Source: Seriola aureovittata (taxonomy: Eukaryota > Chordata > Actinopteri > Carangiformes > Carangidae). Taken from it: a stretch of DNA of 64,000 nt. The position numbers and the translations under genes are program-made. This document shows positions 1-12,337 of this stretch, piece by piece (within the stretch, counting starts at the first letter, position 1; the number at the start of each line of letters is the position of its first letter). The DNA is taken from the NCBI RefSeq assembly GCF_021018895.1, contig NC_079364.1:8875901-8939900 (forward strand). The letters run 5' to 3'. The notes beneath the pieces are model-generated. The model was not told the DNA's origin. It saw only the letters and a program-made list of their open reading frames with translations, and did not search any database.

Positions 1-2583
1 CAAACACACACAACAACCCACGAGATTGGCCGCTATCTGCCAGAACGTGATTGCACCATATATCAATTGTTGCAATCTTGAGGCAGTTTCAAGGGATGTT
101 TTCAGGAGATTCTTTGGCTTAGTATCTCATATTTTCGGACCATGCTAGTTAGTGCTCATTACTCATGATGAGGAGAAGAAAACTTAAGAAAAAAGATTCA
201 AATGGCACTCAAAAAATCTGAGCCAAATACGATCTCTTTAATTTCAATCCTACAGAGGGAAAGACATGACAAGGCAGCATATTTTCTGTCACTGCTTGTC
301 GTTATACTGTATGGTGAAATGTCTGTCTTACAGCTCCTTCATTAAAAGAAATGCACAGACAGGGGTGTGGTCTAGGCTGTGCTTTCCAAAAAACACTTAG
401 GTTTGACATACACTCCTATTTACATAAATCATACCATTAAATCATACCATTAAAGTGTTTATCTGTTTGGCTAAGTACTAGTAACCCCCCCACCCACCCA
501 CCTACCCCTCTCTATGTACACTGAATCTCTATAAACCCATCAAGCTGATGACAGCAAGCTTCAAAGGAGTTCACTGCGTATCATGGTGTGAAAGGGGAGG
601 TGCTGAACAACCTGACTTGGATCCACAGGATGGGGCAATCTGGCCGTTGGGACAGGTGCACATGTTGGGTCTGGAGCAGAAACCATCTCCACATGTACTC
701 CGGCAGATCGCTGCAAAGAGGAACATGACACTCAGTCAAACAACATAAAAAACCTCCTCTGTCAGGTGCAAGATGAAATAAAAGTCCAGTGCTCGGTTTA
801 TGGCCCCAGGATCTGTCTTGATTGTGCATGAGAGAAAATTCATGTTATGTATCTGCTGCTTGTCAGCCTGTCCGCTGCAGGTTTTGAATTTCAGGTTAGA
901 ATTTCATTTGGTGCAATTTAGGCCATGATCTAAACCTCATACTGACCTCTCATCTATAATATTTCAAAACTCAAACAGACCACAGTCCAAATATGGCCAA
1001 ATCCTCCTTGTAACCATCATCATGGTTAAGTTATAGAGGCCCACTTGGCAATGGCGTCCGAGCTATTTTCTTCTTTGAGCTTTGTTGCCATAAATGTGTA
1101 TCAGTTGGTGTTTTCAGTTGGTGCTGCATGGCTGTTTTCGTTCAGTTTTTCTCTTTCCCACAGACTGTTGTTGGCATGGTCCCCTGCCCCCAGCTCCCAT
1201 CAGGTAGAGTCCAGCCACTGACCCCTACTCCCTGAACCCCACTGCTAAACAATGTCATTAGAGCCGCGACAGGCATCCTGCCAGCTGACCAGCCAGACTG
1301 CAATCACACAATTCTACAGCTTCTCAGACCTTCCTGTCTACTGAGGGAAAGCGAGAAAGCGAGAGAGCAAGGGGGAGTAAAAGAAAAGAAACCACTGACA
1401 GAATACCAGAGTAAATGCATGACAATTATTGACCAATTCCCACTTGTTTTAGGTCATGTAATTGGCTTATCATCACCATTAGCCACACTGAGCAATTGCT
1501 AATGTAAAATTACTAGGTGATGCAACACCTTTAAACAACTAAGTGGCCATTTATACCTGAATAAATCCAATAAATTAGTCTCATTAATTAGGCAAATGGA
1601 CAAGCAACAAAATTAGAAAAAATGTTTTTGCACATCTTGAAAGCATCCACTAGTTTTTAATATTTTGCATTAGGTAATATTTGCATTATTTTTTTCGTAT
1701 ACACTGAGGTCTTTAGGGTTATTTATATTACACCAATTTAATAATTACTGAAACTGTAATTGTTAGCTTCTTTTTCACCAACTCTGAACAATCTGGATGC
1801 AACAAGACTTCTGAGAGTGTTAGCTGTCAGTATTACCAGTGTCCATTCACTATCTGAAAGTTGCAGTGATCAGTTGGTTTCATCCAACAGACTCAAGTGC
1901 AATAAAGTAAACTTACATACAATAACAGTGTATTTTATTCCTCCCATTCATTTGACAATGTTCAAGAAAGAAGATGAATTCATTTACAAATTAATTGCAC
2001 AATCCTGTTGGATCTTTTTCCAACAAAGCAGGGAATTTAAGATAATGTAACATGCATTCACTTTGCACATCAGGGGGCTGGAACTAATGATTATCTTCAT
2101 TATCTATTACAGTAATCTGCCAAATATTTGTTCATTGAATCCATTAGCTGTTTGGTCTGTAAAACATCAGAAAAGAGTGAAAAATGAACATAATACTTTC
2201 TCAGAGCTTGAGGTGATATCTTCACATAGCTTTGTGTATTCAACCAGTGGTCCAAAACCCAAAGACATTTAGTTCACTACAACATAAGACAGGAAATGCT
2301 CACACTGAGTGAAGCTGGCTCCATCAGAGGTTTGGTATTTTTGCTTAAAAATGGATATAAACGATTATCAAAATATTTTGCTGCTTTTTTTTCTTTCCCT
2401 GGACTTATCGAATAATCGACTAATCCTCTCAGCTCTAATCCAAGATGTATAATACTCTGGGACTGAATGGCCCAAATAAAAACGGGGTGCTGGACTCTAC
2501 TGCTTGTGATGATGATGAAGTTCTACCCGACCTGAATTTACAACCTACTGGAGCGCTTGTGGAATAATGGAGGTGATACTCAC
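1..2583 (-). other. fbn1 intron 3 (partial, runs off the left edge)
   Basis: No fibrillin exon is visible. The next exon should carry the cysteine pattern of the first EGF-like unit, and I do not find it. The interval is AT-rich and contains one copy of an interspersed repeat at 2074-2437. The short ORFs here lack recognisable motifs or coding-type conservation. Confidence 0.6.
2074..2437. repeat. Teleost interspersed repeat, family A copy 1
   Basis: Starts GGGCTGGAACTAATGATTAT and ends AATAATCGACTAATCCTCTC, with inner text about TTTGGTCTGTAAAACATCAG. The same opening (GCAACTAATGATTATTTTCAT-like, then TGTCTATAAATGTCAGAAAA) recurs at 14935, 28030 and 37313, with a weaker copy near 16715. I recognise it as a common, unnamed (to me) fish genomic repeat. 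The ends are approximate. Confidence 0.6.
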
Positions 2584-3950
2584 GGACAATGCACTGGTTT
2601 CCTCCAGTCAGAGTCTTCCAGCCTGGGCAGCAGTACGCATTGTTCCTTGAGCCACACACATTTGGTCTGTGGAAGAAGCGGTATCAAAAGGTCAGTCCAT
2701 TTCACACAATTCAGATCACTCTCAAGTCCATTTTGTTTTTACAGACTCTGATCACAGGTTTGTCTTTGTGGCTACATGATGATGTACATCAAACAAAACC
2801 CTCTGTCCTTAGACCCTCAGTTGCTCTTTACTCTCATTGATTACTGACCCACACACTGTAGGAACAAATGTTCAGTTTTTTGACTCTCTCTGCAGAATAC
2901 TTTATCAGAGGCAACAGGAATAAGGGCACGTTGCTCAAGGACACTTCAGCAGGATGGTGATTTGCGGCCTGACCCCAGTTGTCCAGGCAAAGGACCAAAA
3001 TTCACCCCCAAAAGTTCCAGTAACATTTGTAGGATTAGCGAACACAAAGGCCATCTCAAAATACCAAAATTATATTTTCACAGGTTAGGGTTAACTTAAA
3101 CCCAATAGGTAAACCTATAACGTATTCCACCAGAAAAAAACAAATTGTGGAGTATTACAGTATTTCTTACCCATGCAATTATCTAATGATCACTCACATC
3201 AATCTCATGACCTGCTGTGGGGATCCCCACCCCCAGGATGGGAAGTACACATGCCTATGGTTCTCGTGCTAATGTCGGGCGCGGCCTGGCATGTAGCATT
3301 TGGCACTTCCCAATACAAAATATCCTTGGTGAGGAAAATATCCCTGCACAAGGTGTTTCAAGGAATTTCATGATGAAAAATATTTCATCTGACATGGAAG
3401 TGGATTCTTGGGCAATCCTGTCACCTACAGGACTGTGACAAGTCGAAATTTACTGGGCCTGTGTCGACCCGGGGGTCAGTGTCTATATTATAAGGTGCAA
3501 CTCCAAACAGATCCATGAGGTGAATAATGAAGCCTGATGGATATCTGAAACATTCTTATAGTGGTAAGTCAGCATGACACAGTATGCAGCCTGTATGCAC
3601 TTCCTGCCTGTGAACCCAGATGTTCTGATAAATTAACTTAAAGCATGTCAAATAAAAATGCCTGTGGAGAATGCTCATTGAGCTGTCTACTGTGTGACCT
3701 TCATCAGCTGTTTGCTGTCATCACTGGACACAGACATTCGTTCTTTTCTTTTCTTTTCTTGCTTTCCTTCTGTCTGTCTCTCTTTTCCTGCTCTCTCTCT
3801 CTCCTCCTTTCCTCTCTCTTTTTCACATACACACAAGCACACACACACAACCTCTCCAGCAGTGACCCACTGTGTACAGCTGCAGATGTGATTTATCCAC
3901 AACTGGGGTGTGGTGTTTTTGGCCAGAAAGAGGATTAGGCTGTTAGTCAG

Positions 3951-3983
<33 letters not shown>

Positions 3984-4714
3984 GTTTCTCACTCTCTGTC
4001 TCTCTCTCTCTCTCTCTCAGCCACAGCCACACACGACCAATGGCCTCCTTTGTTTGGATGTAATTTATTATTGCAGTCAGCAGGAATGTGATATTCTTGC
4101 CAGTATTTAATTACTAAACTTTGCTCCAAACTTCCCATCATAGACAATGTCATTCATGGGTCTCAGTCTGCCTTATTAAAAACACACACACACACAAGTG
4201 TTTTCTGACCTTCAGTGATCGTGTAGGACCAGCGAGTTAAACGTGAGAAGAACAGACACCTGCTCCAAGCCAAAATAAAACACACGCAGAAAGATGCTCA
4301 CTTAAAGTAAAAGTAGGGGTGAACATTGGCAGAAAGAAAAGAAAAGAAAAAGAAAGGAAAGAAAAGAAAAGAAAAGAAAAGAAAAGAAAAGAAAAGAAAA
4401 GAAAAGAAAAGAAAAGAAAAGAAAAGAAAAGAAAAGGAAAGGAAAGAAAAAAGAAAAAAATAGAAAAGTGTTCCTAATTTGGACGAACAGGGATTATCAT
4501 AGTCACATTACCCTCTGAGGACGTCTGTCCCTCCCCGCCTCTTAGCCCTGCTGGCTCTGGAGTCGGTCTGCTTGGTCACCAGCTCGCTGTCCCCGGTGTC
4601 CACCACCTCTGCAGCGTCTCCAAGCTCGGCGCAGAGCGACAGCAAGGCCACCAGAGCCACGGCCAACTGCAGCAGCCGTCCTCCACTCTTACTGTCCGGC
4701 ATATCCACTCTCAT
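2584..4714 (-). CDS. fbn1: Fibrillin-1, 5' coding exons (partial)
   Basis: N-terminus of fibrillin, the secreted glycoprotein of extracellular microfibrils. Coding exon 2 spans 4512-4714: a hydrophobic signal peptide ([19 protein letters not shown]), then [10 protein letters not shown], the conserved N-terminal furin site. Exon 3 spans 2584-2666, 83 bp with entry phase 2 as in human FBN1, and encodes [25 protein letters not shown], the start of the first cysteine-rich unit. Splice signals read GG|GTAATG, CCACAG|ACC and GTCC|GTGAGT. Two in-frame ATGs are possible (4714 and 4702); neither has a perfect Kozak context and the outer one is used here. The [10 protein letters not shown] form is closer to FBN1 than to FBN2, and the neighbouring genes agree. 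The remaining exons lie beyond the left edge; exon 4 is not in the window. Confidence 0.93.
3738..4018. repeat. Pyrimidine-rich and (CT)n microsatellite tracts, fbn1 intron 2
   Basis: Two tracts separated by about 100 bp: TTCTTTT/CTCT-rich sequence at 3738-3850 ending in a short CA array, and an imperfect (CT)n at 3950-4018. Long ORFs across this stretch on both strands are repeat artefacts (RERERE, LSLSLS). Confidence 0.9.
4331..4460. repeat. (AAAAG)n pentanucleotide satellite, fbn1 intron 2
   Basis: About 130 bp of GAAAA units, nearly perfect from 4360 to 4434, degenerating to AAAGG at the right end. It lies about 50 bp inside intron 2 of fbn1, just past the exon 2 donor at 4511. On the sense (minus) strand of fbn1 it reads (CTTTT)n. 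Confidence 0.95.
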
Positions 4715-5013
4715 ATGTACAACTCCAGTGCTCGGTAGAATAAAAGTCACCTTAACTAGTTTCCCAGCCCCGTCGACCTCTGCAGTGGAGTCAAAGCTGC
4801 AAAACAATTAAAAAAAAAACATTTGGAAAAGACGCAGAGTGCAGGAGATGCTGCGCACAAAAGAAAAACAACTCTGAGAAGTAGCTACTGTGACATGATT
4901 TTTACAATTATTAAGTTAGAAAATGATTCAGCTCAGAGTCGCAAAAGCATGCAGCGTTAAAATGATAATGTGCAACAACAAAAAAAGTGCGCACGAATGA
5001 GTCGTTACTTTAC

Positions 5014-5150
5014 CTTGTCTCCCGAACAGGAGATTCGCCTCAGACCCGACAGAGGACTGCTTCACTTTTACTGGCAGGTATTGCTGAATAAACGTTTAGA
5101 AGAAAAACTGCGGAGAAGAAGAAAAGTCACTCAAACCTTTCGCTGAGCTG
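5014..5150 (-). other. fbn1: Putative non-coding exon 1 and promoter side of fbn1
   Basis: On the minus strand a clear donor (GACAAG|GTAAAG) ends an exon at 5014. The acceptor TTGCAG at 4797-4802 opens exon 2 at 4796, upstream of the fibrillin ATG. The exon 5' limit is not determined. A weak AT-rich TATTTATAG lies near 5155 on the minus strand and could be a TATA-like element. The coordinate 5150 is therefore only an estimate. Fibrillin genes usually have untranslated first exons, which fits. Confidence 0.55.
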
Positions 5151-6609
5151 CTATAAATAAATGCGCATTGTAACTTTTGGACTCTGCTGGTGCGCATCCA
5201 GTTGTGTGTTGATTTTGCACAGATAAGTCAGAGGAGCTGATGCATTCCAGAGGATGAGAATGGCAAAACTCACTGAGTCTCTCTCTCACTGCAGAGCTTT
5301 TTCCTCATCCCTGCTCTACTCAACTTTACCCAAAACTTTTTTTCCCCCTTTCTTCTTCCTGCTCTCGCGATACAAAAGCTTGAGTGCAAAAATGCTCAAG
5401 TTATGCTCTGGACCTTTACTTTAGTCCCTTAACTGATATAATAATATTATAGCCAGCCCAGAAAAGCTTGGGAGAAGAAGACAGGGGCTAATATAGTCAA
5501 ACCTAAAATATATTTTTATTTTTTATTTAAAAAAAAATGCACCTGTTCATTCTTATAAAACGTGGCATGTACCATTTTCTTACAAGATACGCATTATACA
5601 GCAAAGGGTTTATAAGTTCTTACTTTATCAATGTTAATGAATTTACTAATGCATAGTCACGTTTTGGAAAATAATTTTGGCTATTTTTTAATCATTTTAT
5701 TTGGTAATAATGAGTTATAAGTGTCGGAAGCCTGTCAATTAATTTATTAGGATTTTCCCCCGGAAAGGTCCAGATTCCCCGCTGCCCCTTAACAACTGCA
5801 AAAGGGCTTCTACATCATCTGCGAATCAAAACGCTGCTGATCCATAAACCGTTAAAACTTCTGGTACCAAAATGTAGTTTAAAGCAGTTGAGCTTAATCA
5901 CAAAGTAACCATAGTGATTTGCATTAAGGGCTTCCCACATCCTTTTTCAGTCAGTGACTTCTAAATAGACACTTTACTTCACAAATTTCAATTTTGTCCC
6001 AGTAACTAATAAATAAAAAGCCTTTTATTCCTCTTCACTCTATATTGAATTATGTCCTGTAAATATTTACACTGTGTATCCTGCATGTTTTGAGGAATTT
6101 TGTCCGGTGCAGTGATAGTTTTCACACACTGATTCATGTCTGCGGCCACACCCAGCAAATATAGAGTCAGCCTGGCTCCTCTCTCAAGCAGGCTATGCTA
6201 AAACCAAGAGAAACCCCCTGACACTGTATATTCCACTACACTAGATTCCTTTATCAGCTTCTTTCCCTTCTCTCCTTCTTTTTGTTGTTATCCACATTCT
6301 CCATAAACGTCCAAAGACGGCCTCAACCTGCACTTATTCGTAGATTATGTGTTGGTCTGGACTTTTTTTTTCAAGACAATAGTTACATGAAATATGATCA
6401 CTACAGCACTTTGCCAGTGCAAGGTTGAGACAAAACATTGCACCACTGCACCCAATTCAACCTTCAGCCCATTTTTTCACTCTTCTGCAATGAAAATGCT
6501 GGTGACCTGCCTAACGTGCTCTGACAGGCTTCCCGCTCTTTTGTCGTATTTCATCTTGTGTACAGGATAGTATATATATCATTAATTTGACTTCCACAAC
6601 TTTTTTTTT

Positions 6610-7030
6610 CCATCCTCAGACGCTCAGGTTGAGGCACACATCTCCACTAGCCTTGCTGACATCGCCAGTTGGATGTCTGCCCACCACCTCAAACCTAGTC
6701 TCAACAATACTGCGCTGCTTCTTTTCCCCTGGAAAGTCCTGCCCTCTGCAAGGCCTCTCCATCACTGCTGACAAGACCACGTTTACTCCAGAGCAGACTG
6801 CCAAGAGTCTTTGTCTGCCTCAAGACAACCAACTGTCAGGCAGCACCCAGAGTGCAACCACAGTGCAATCCTACAGGTTTGCTCTTAATAATCTCCATCC
6901 AATTCAACGTTCTCTGATCAGTGTCCTTACAAAGTTTCTTTATTTTTACTTTAGTTATGTCCTGTTTGGGTTACTGCAGCCCAACCACTTCATCAAAATA
7001 TTGGAGGCTGCCCCATCTTTAGTTTCATAA
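6610..7030 (+). mobile_element. Degenerate LINE reverse-transcriptase fragment (L2/Maui-like)
   Basis: The plus strand encodes ISTSLADIASWMSAHHLKP, then a frame-disrupted continuation with FFSPGKSCPLQGLSITAD, SGSTQSATTVQSYRFALNN and LGLLQP-type text. These match the order of blocks downstream of the RT catalytic core in fish L2/Maui-type LINEs (DI..WM..HHLKLN, PGK..PL..LSI, SCRF.LYNI). Several frame changes and stop codons mean it is dead. The open 147-codon frame here is a chance mosaic of this relic and not a gene. The clade assignment is from memory of the motif layout. Confidence 0.7.
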
Positions 7031-7229
7031 GTTTATCCATTTTACTCCCTTTGTAAATTCCCTTTAATGTGCCCATGACCTTTCGTAGGTAATCTGAAAT
7101 GCTTATGCTTTCATATGAGAATTCAAAGAGCTCTGCTTCCACACCTCCACGTCATGATTCAGACAGTTTTTAGCTCTGGAGGGTCCTAGTTTCATCTGCA
7201 CAGCTGCTCTACTTTTACTTTTACATGTT

Positions 7230-7670
7230 AGTGACCTCACTGTTGGATGTAAATATTCCAGATTTTCATATGTTGATGACACAGTACTTTACTAATATGA
7301 TCCAAATGCTCATGTTATTAACACTAAACACTCTCCTGACCTCTCTCATCATTTGAATCACTTTAATGTTAATATAAACAATAACAGGATGCATGTATTT
7401 CAGCCTGTTTTTAATTGACTATATCATACCTCATTCCCCACTGTTAAATTACAAATATCTTGGCAGCCTCATCTTTGTTATTCACAGATCCATATCATGA
7501 AGAAGCTCCATCTGAAACTATATATATATATGTATGTAAAACAAGATTGATTCAAGATTCATGTCAAACTACTGCTGTGCATTACTCTGTCAGGGCAAAC
7601 TATCTCCACCTTCCATCGTTACATACAGCAACTGGACATCAAGTGCTGCTTCAAACAGAATGACCTATTG
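7230..7670 (+). mobile_element. Second LINE RT relic with YVDD-type motif
   Basis: FSYVDDTVLY at about 7262-7291 matches the RT active-site box (F/Y-x-DD-T-x-LY) of vertebrate LINEs. It is followed by a stop and about 300 bp of hydrophilic, frame-broken text. In an intact LINE the active-site box precedes the SWM..HHLK block. Here it lies after it, so this is a separate insertion or a rearranged copy. Confidence 0.45.
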
Positions 7671-8379
7671 GACAAGCGCTTTTTTTTCCACACAATTTTT
7701 CAGATTTTCATTGACCCAATCCTAGTGATATAATTTATTATCACAGGCACAGCCAGGTCACCTTCTCTGTAAAAATCCATTTCCTGTCTTTTGCTCTCTC
7801 ATTATTATTATCTTGTCACTGAAACATTATTTGGGACCTTTTGGACTCATTTCCATTAGCTCCATAATCATGGAAGCAATATAATAATGGAGGTACCGGC
7901 AGGTAAGTTTAGTTATATAAGTGTAAATAAGAACTGAAAATGATCTTACTATTGGACTCGTAAGATAAGAACATCACTTAGTGTAAATGGTATGCATGAG
8001 TACTAGCGAGGGATGTTGGAAGAAGAGACAAAGGTCCAGGAGAGAGAATAAAAGGTCTGGAGTGGAGGAATGAGAGAGTCTGAGGGAGAGGCAGAGGGCA
8101 GAAGTGGCCACTGTTGATTGGAGAGGATCGTTCTGACAGTAAGACGGCCTCTCCCCGGTCGTGTTGGAGCCTCGACTCTCTCTCTGGGTGCAGCTGAGAT
8201 CAACCTCTGAAACATAAGAGTGACCTGGGTGTGAAGAACTGAGATGACGGTGAATAGAAGTGCAAGAGCGCAGAGTGGTTTGGGGTGTGTTGGTTGGAGT
8301 CAGAGACAGCTCACTGGCTCCGAAACCCAGAAACTCTTGATGCTGGACATCAGGTACCTTCACCCAAGAACTGTACTTG

Positions 8380-8960
8380 CATACTTAGTCGCTTTCTTGC
8401 TGTGAGTTAGATGAAAAGATGCCACATTCATGTCAGCCAGCAGCCAATACATCTGAATGCATGCATATACAGGGGGTGGACCAAATAATACGAACACCCT
8501 ATAATGTGATGCAGTTTAGTAAGTATTGAATCAACACTGATTGTAATGAAAGTTTAATATTATAAACTACAAAAGGTAATTATACAGTATATCACAGGGC
8601 ATTACCTCATCAGCAGGTTACAAATACAGTTATTTACTCTCTTGTTGAAAGTTAGACAAGAAGATGGATGCTCAACATCTGTCCATTAAATATGAAGCTA
8701 CAGCAGGAGACAAACAAGCAAAACAAAAAAGATATTAACATGTTAACCGGTGATCTTTAGAGGTGATGGTGGTCAGTTTTTTATTTTTAGATCTTTGAAT
8801 TGATCCATCCTTGATGATTTCCTCCATTTATGAATGTTTGAGCTTAACTGACTCTATTTACTGTACAGACATCAGAGTGGTTGCAATGTTCTCATCTGAC
8901 TCTTGACAGAAAGCAAATAAGCGGGTTTCACAAAATCTTGAACTATTCCTTTAAACCCAG
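8380..8960. repeat. Interspersed repeat fragments, including a Tc1/mariner-type end at 8470
   Basis: The piece at 8380-8460 (CTTTCTTGCTGTGAGTTAGA) and the piece at 8650-8720 (AAATATGAAGCTACAGCAGG) belong to the same fish repeat family as 10840-11745. Between them, CAGGGGGTGGACCAAATAAT at 8470 is a typical terminal sequence of a Tc1/mariner-like MITE and is preceded by TA. This suggests insertion of one element into another. The right boundary of the MITE was not found. The far end near 8940 reads AACTATTCCTTTAAACC. Confidence 0.5.
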
Positions 8961-9130
8961 TTTTCAGGTATTTCCTGAGAATTTATTTTATGCTACTCAG
9001 TCTCCTTCAACATTACATTCAGAGAGAAATGTAGTTCTTTTTATCCCATAACATTTATTTGACGGCTGTGGATACCAGACATCTCCACTTAAGACAAGCA
9101 AACAGATACTTGTATACCCAAACACAACAC

Positions 9131-9143
9131 TCTCTCTCTCTCA

Positions 9144-9194
<51 letters not shown>
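9131..9194. repeat. (CT)n(CA)n microsatellite
   Basis: A short CT run followed by about 25 perfect CA units. Confidence 0.97.
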
Positions 9195-9196
<2 letters not shown>

Positions 9197-10004
9197 CACT
9201 GTCGGAGTGACGTCAGAGCTGAGTGTGTTGCAGGATTGTTTCTGGAGAAGTTTCAAATCATGGTAGAGTGGGGGAAAGCCGATGCCAGGCAGTGTAGGGT
9301 TGCCCACTGCTCTTCCTCGACACACAGCAGCTTTCATTTACAGTAAGACACCACCTTCCCACCTCCCCACACACCCACCCACCCAGACACCCACCCACCT
9401 TTGCTTCCCACCCCATCCTTTCCTCAGTTAATCTCCTCACTGTTAGTATCTGAGCGTGGGTTTCATTTTAGGGAATGTTTACTCCTCTGGCCTGAAATGG
9501 CTGAACTAAAAAGCCTGAAATAGTAAGACTGAAACAGAGGTTAGATAAACATTTTTTCTTAGAGCGTAGTCTGTTTCCGTGGAGGAGTTCACTACAAAAA
9601 GAAATATCCCTCAGACAACCAAGTTATTGTCATTTAATAATAACACAACTCATGTTCTATAAGTTTACCTGTTTCTCGCTTTAACATTCACCGTGACGGA
9701 AGTTAATTTTCCCCCCTGGGCTACATCACAAATATTCCTTCACCAACTCATTTTCACGTGTTTCATATATCCCAAGGCAGTTTCTAATAGCTTAAATTGA
9801 GATTGTCTCTCGCTGTGCTGTGAGCAGTAACTGTAGCGAGACTTTCTCACACTGTGTGTTGTCTTTGGCTGCAGCAGCCACGGTTCATTTCCTTTTGTCT
9901 TCTGCAGCACAACTGCTGCCAATATTCATGTGAAATATTTCAAGAAAATGAGCTGCAGCAGAAATGAGTCTCCCCATCTCCTCCCTACGCTCTCTCACTT
10001 TTTC

Positions 10005-10036
10005 TCACACACATACACACGCACACACACGCACAC

Positions 10037-10115
<79 letters not shown>

Positions 10116-10144
10116 CTCTCTTTCTATGTGTGTGTGTGTGTGTA
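10005..10144. repeat. (CA)n array with short CT and GT runs
   Basis: CA units interrupted by CG and AG variants from 10005 to 10112, then a CT run, then (GT)n at 10126-10144. The overlapping reading frames rich in HTHT or CVCV are artefacts. Confidence 0.97.
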
Positions 10145-10839
10145 ATAAGGTTACTTGTGATTCTGGAGTTTGGCCTCCTTTGCGTTTTTGTCTTGAGGAT
10201 AATGTAATGATGGAATTATATCAACTGTTTGGGTTTGGCCGTCTATTATCACATATGGTCTCCTTCACTATAATACACTACACATATACAGTGCACTGCT
10301 ACAGCACAAAATCTAACATAAGCACAAAATAACTCAGAGGAATCCCTTTTTGCCGCCATATGGATCATTTTCCTGCGTACCTAAGAGCTGCATGAACTTA
10401 TTTTCTCTTAGAAACTGTTTACCCAGAAGAGCAGAATAGAATTTTTTCAGGTCATAAAAAAGTTGTAATAGGTCCTTTTCATGAGGAGAATGCAACAGCT
10501 ATGAGGAGGAGGAGGAGGAGGGGAGCAACACAGGGTTGACAGCATTAGTCATCTCTGAATGTCTCAGTCTAATAGCTGGTATACTGACCCTGGATGTTTT
10601 TCGGCTACACTGAACCTCAGACGTCATTCCAGCTTGAGAAAACAGGACATTGCATCAGAACACTGTCTATGAAACGTAGTGAGAAAGCCCCTCGCATCCT
10701 AAATGTTATCCCTGTTGAGAGATTGTGTTCATGGGAGTAATAAACACTTTTGAATCTGCTAGTATAAACATCCAGGAGTGTGTGCACATACAGTTTGGGT
10801 GTGTGGGAGTTTCATACACGTGAAGGGACTTTAGCTTGG

Positions 10840-11745
10840 AAATTTGGAAATACACTTATCTGCATTCTTAGCGTCAAATGAGAGAATCAATATTACTTGC
10901 TTGTCTGTCTGTTAAATATAGAGCTACAGCCAGGTAGCCAGTTAGCTTAGCTTAGCTTTAAAAAGACTGGGAAAAGGGGGAACAGCTAGCCTGGCTCTGT
11001 CCAAAGCTAACAAACTCCATCTAGTTATCTCTCTACAACTCACTAATTAACAACTTATATCTTGGTTCGTTAATCCATAAAAACACCAGCGTGTAGAAAT
11101 GACAAGTTGTTGTTTCACTGGGATTATTACCTTGACTTTACCTATGGCGTGGGTTTTTATCTGTAGCTCGGTGCTGGATGTCCCCTGTTGGAATCACCAC
11201 TGCAGATGGGGCTTTAAATCTATTCTTTACAGTTACTGCACATTCTTTCTTTTTTTAACTTTGTAATACAGCAACAGTGGGCTGTGACTTATAGAACCAG
11301 TAAAACATTCAGGTAACTTCCTGTTTTGCCTTCTCTCATTACTCAAAAAGATACTACTGCTGTGTAATCACTGTATTTGTGTTCCTCCATTCACCATAGT
11401 GAGCTGTAATCGTGGTTGGCAAAAGGTTTGCATCATCTCTCACCATCAAGTCAGAGTTGTAATTTTTCGATTTGGAGCAAAGGAACGTACAGTAGCTGTG
11501 CCCGCTATTATAACCCTTTCACACACAGCTAAACTTGGCTGTAGACGTGGTGTAGGCTGATCATTTTTTAACCTTTGGAAATGACCAGGCTAGCTGTTTC
11601 CCCCTCTTCCTTTGAGCTAAACAAACCATCTCTTGTAACTTAAGATTTAACAGACAATAATGAGAGTGGTATCGATCTTCTCGTCTAATTCTCAGCAACA
11701 AGGCAAATGAATGTACTTCCCAAAAGGAACTATTGCTTTAATGAC
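10840..11745. repeat. Teleost repeat with long inverted arms
   Basis: The left arm carries TCTGTTAAATATAGAGCTAC, AGCTTAGCTTAGC and GGGGGAACAGCTAGCCTGG. The right arm, read as reverse complement, carries TCTGTTAAATCTTAAG, TTTAGCTCAAAGGAAGAGG and GGGGGAAACAGCTAGCCTGG in the same order. About 550 bp separate the arms. The motif set is very common in teleost genomes. The two arms are either the termini of one foldback element or two copies inserted head to head. Confidence 0.6.
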
Positions 11746-12337
11746 GCCCACTGATGAGGTAATGCCCCTTTGAAATACTACTACCCTGCAATGAATGCAA
11801 TTAACCTTTTGAAGTTCATCATATACTTTCATACACATGGTGTTGATTTAACTTGCCTTGACTTGAGGGTGTAGTTAGAATAGATTGTAAGGTGTCCGTG
11901 TTATTTCGTCCACACCCTGTGTCTGAATACACAGATTTATTCAGGGTCTGTCCCCTGTGGGGCACAGTGGATAGTATTTTTGGCTTGAGCCATCCGTCCT
12001 GGCTGGTCTAGCCGCCCACGAGTCATTGTCCCCCCACACAAATCTGACCATCTTAGGGATGGAAAACATTCCCTGTTGAGTTTTCTCGCCAGGGGTTTGC
12101 CGCCACCATCTGTAAGAGACACTCAGCGCAGATGTAGAAACCCATAAACACACTCCATGCAAATAGACACACAGAGAAATATACTACTGTGCACGCCACA
12201 CCAGTGTTTAAGTGATACCTTACCTTACCAAAGGGGTTGAGGAGGAGGAGTTGAGGAGGATGACAGAGAAAGCTATTTGGCCGGATAACGGTACAAGGTG
12301 ACCAGTAAGATCACCACCAAATTAAATGTATTATAAT

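Noticed and set aside
2889..2995. Block with GGGCACGTTGCTCAAGGACACTTCAGCAGG, SINE-like
   Set aside because: Similar to text seen in many fish sequences, but without A and B boxes or clear ends, so it was not called.
3687..3992. RERERE-rich minus ORF and LSLSLS-rich plus ORF
   Set aside because: Translation of CT/GA microsatellites in fbn1 intron 2. The GA array at 24836 gives a similar artefact.
6587..7030. 147-codon plus-strand ORF
   Set aside because: Overlaps a degenerate LINE RT fragment in which the true LINE frame switches. The open frame is accidental.
7974..8363. 129-codon minus-strand ORF
   Set aside because: Ser/Thr/Leu-rich low-information sequence partly overlapping a repeat, with no promoter or poly(A) context seen.
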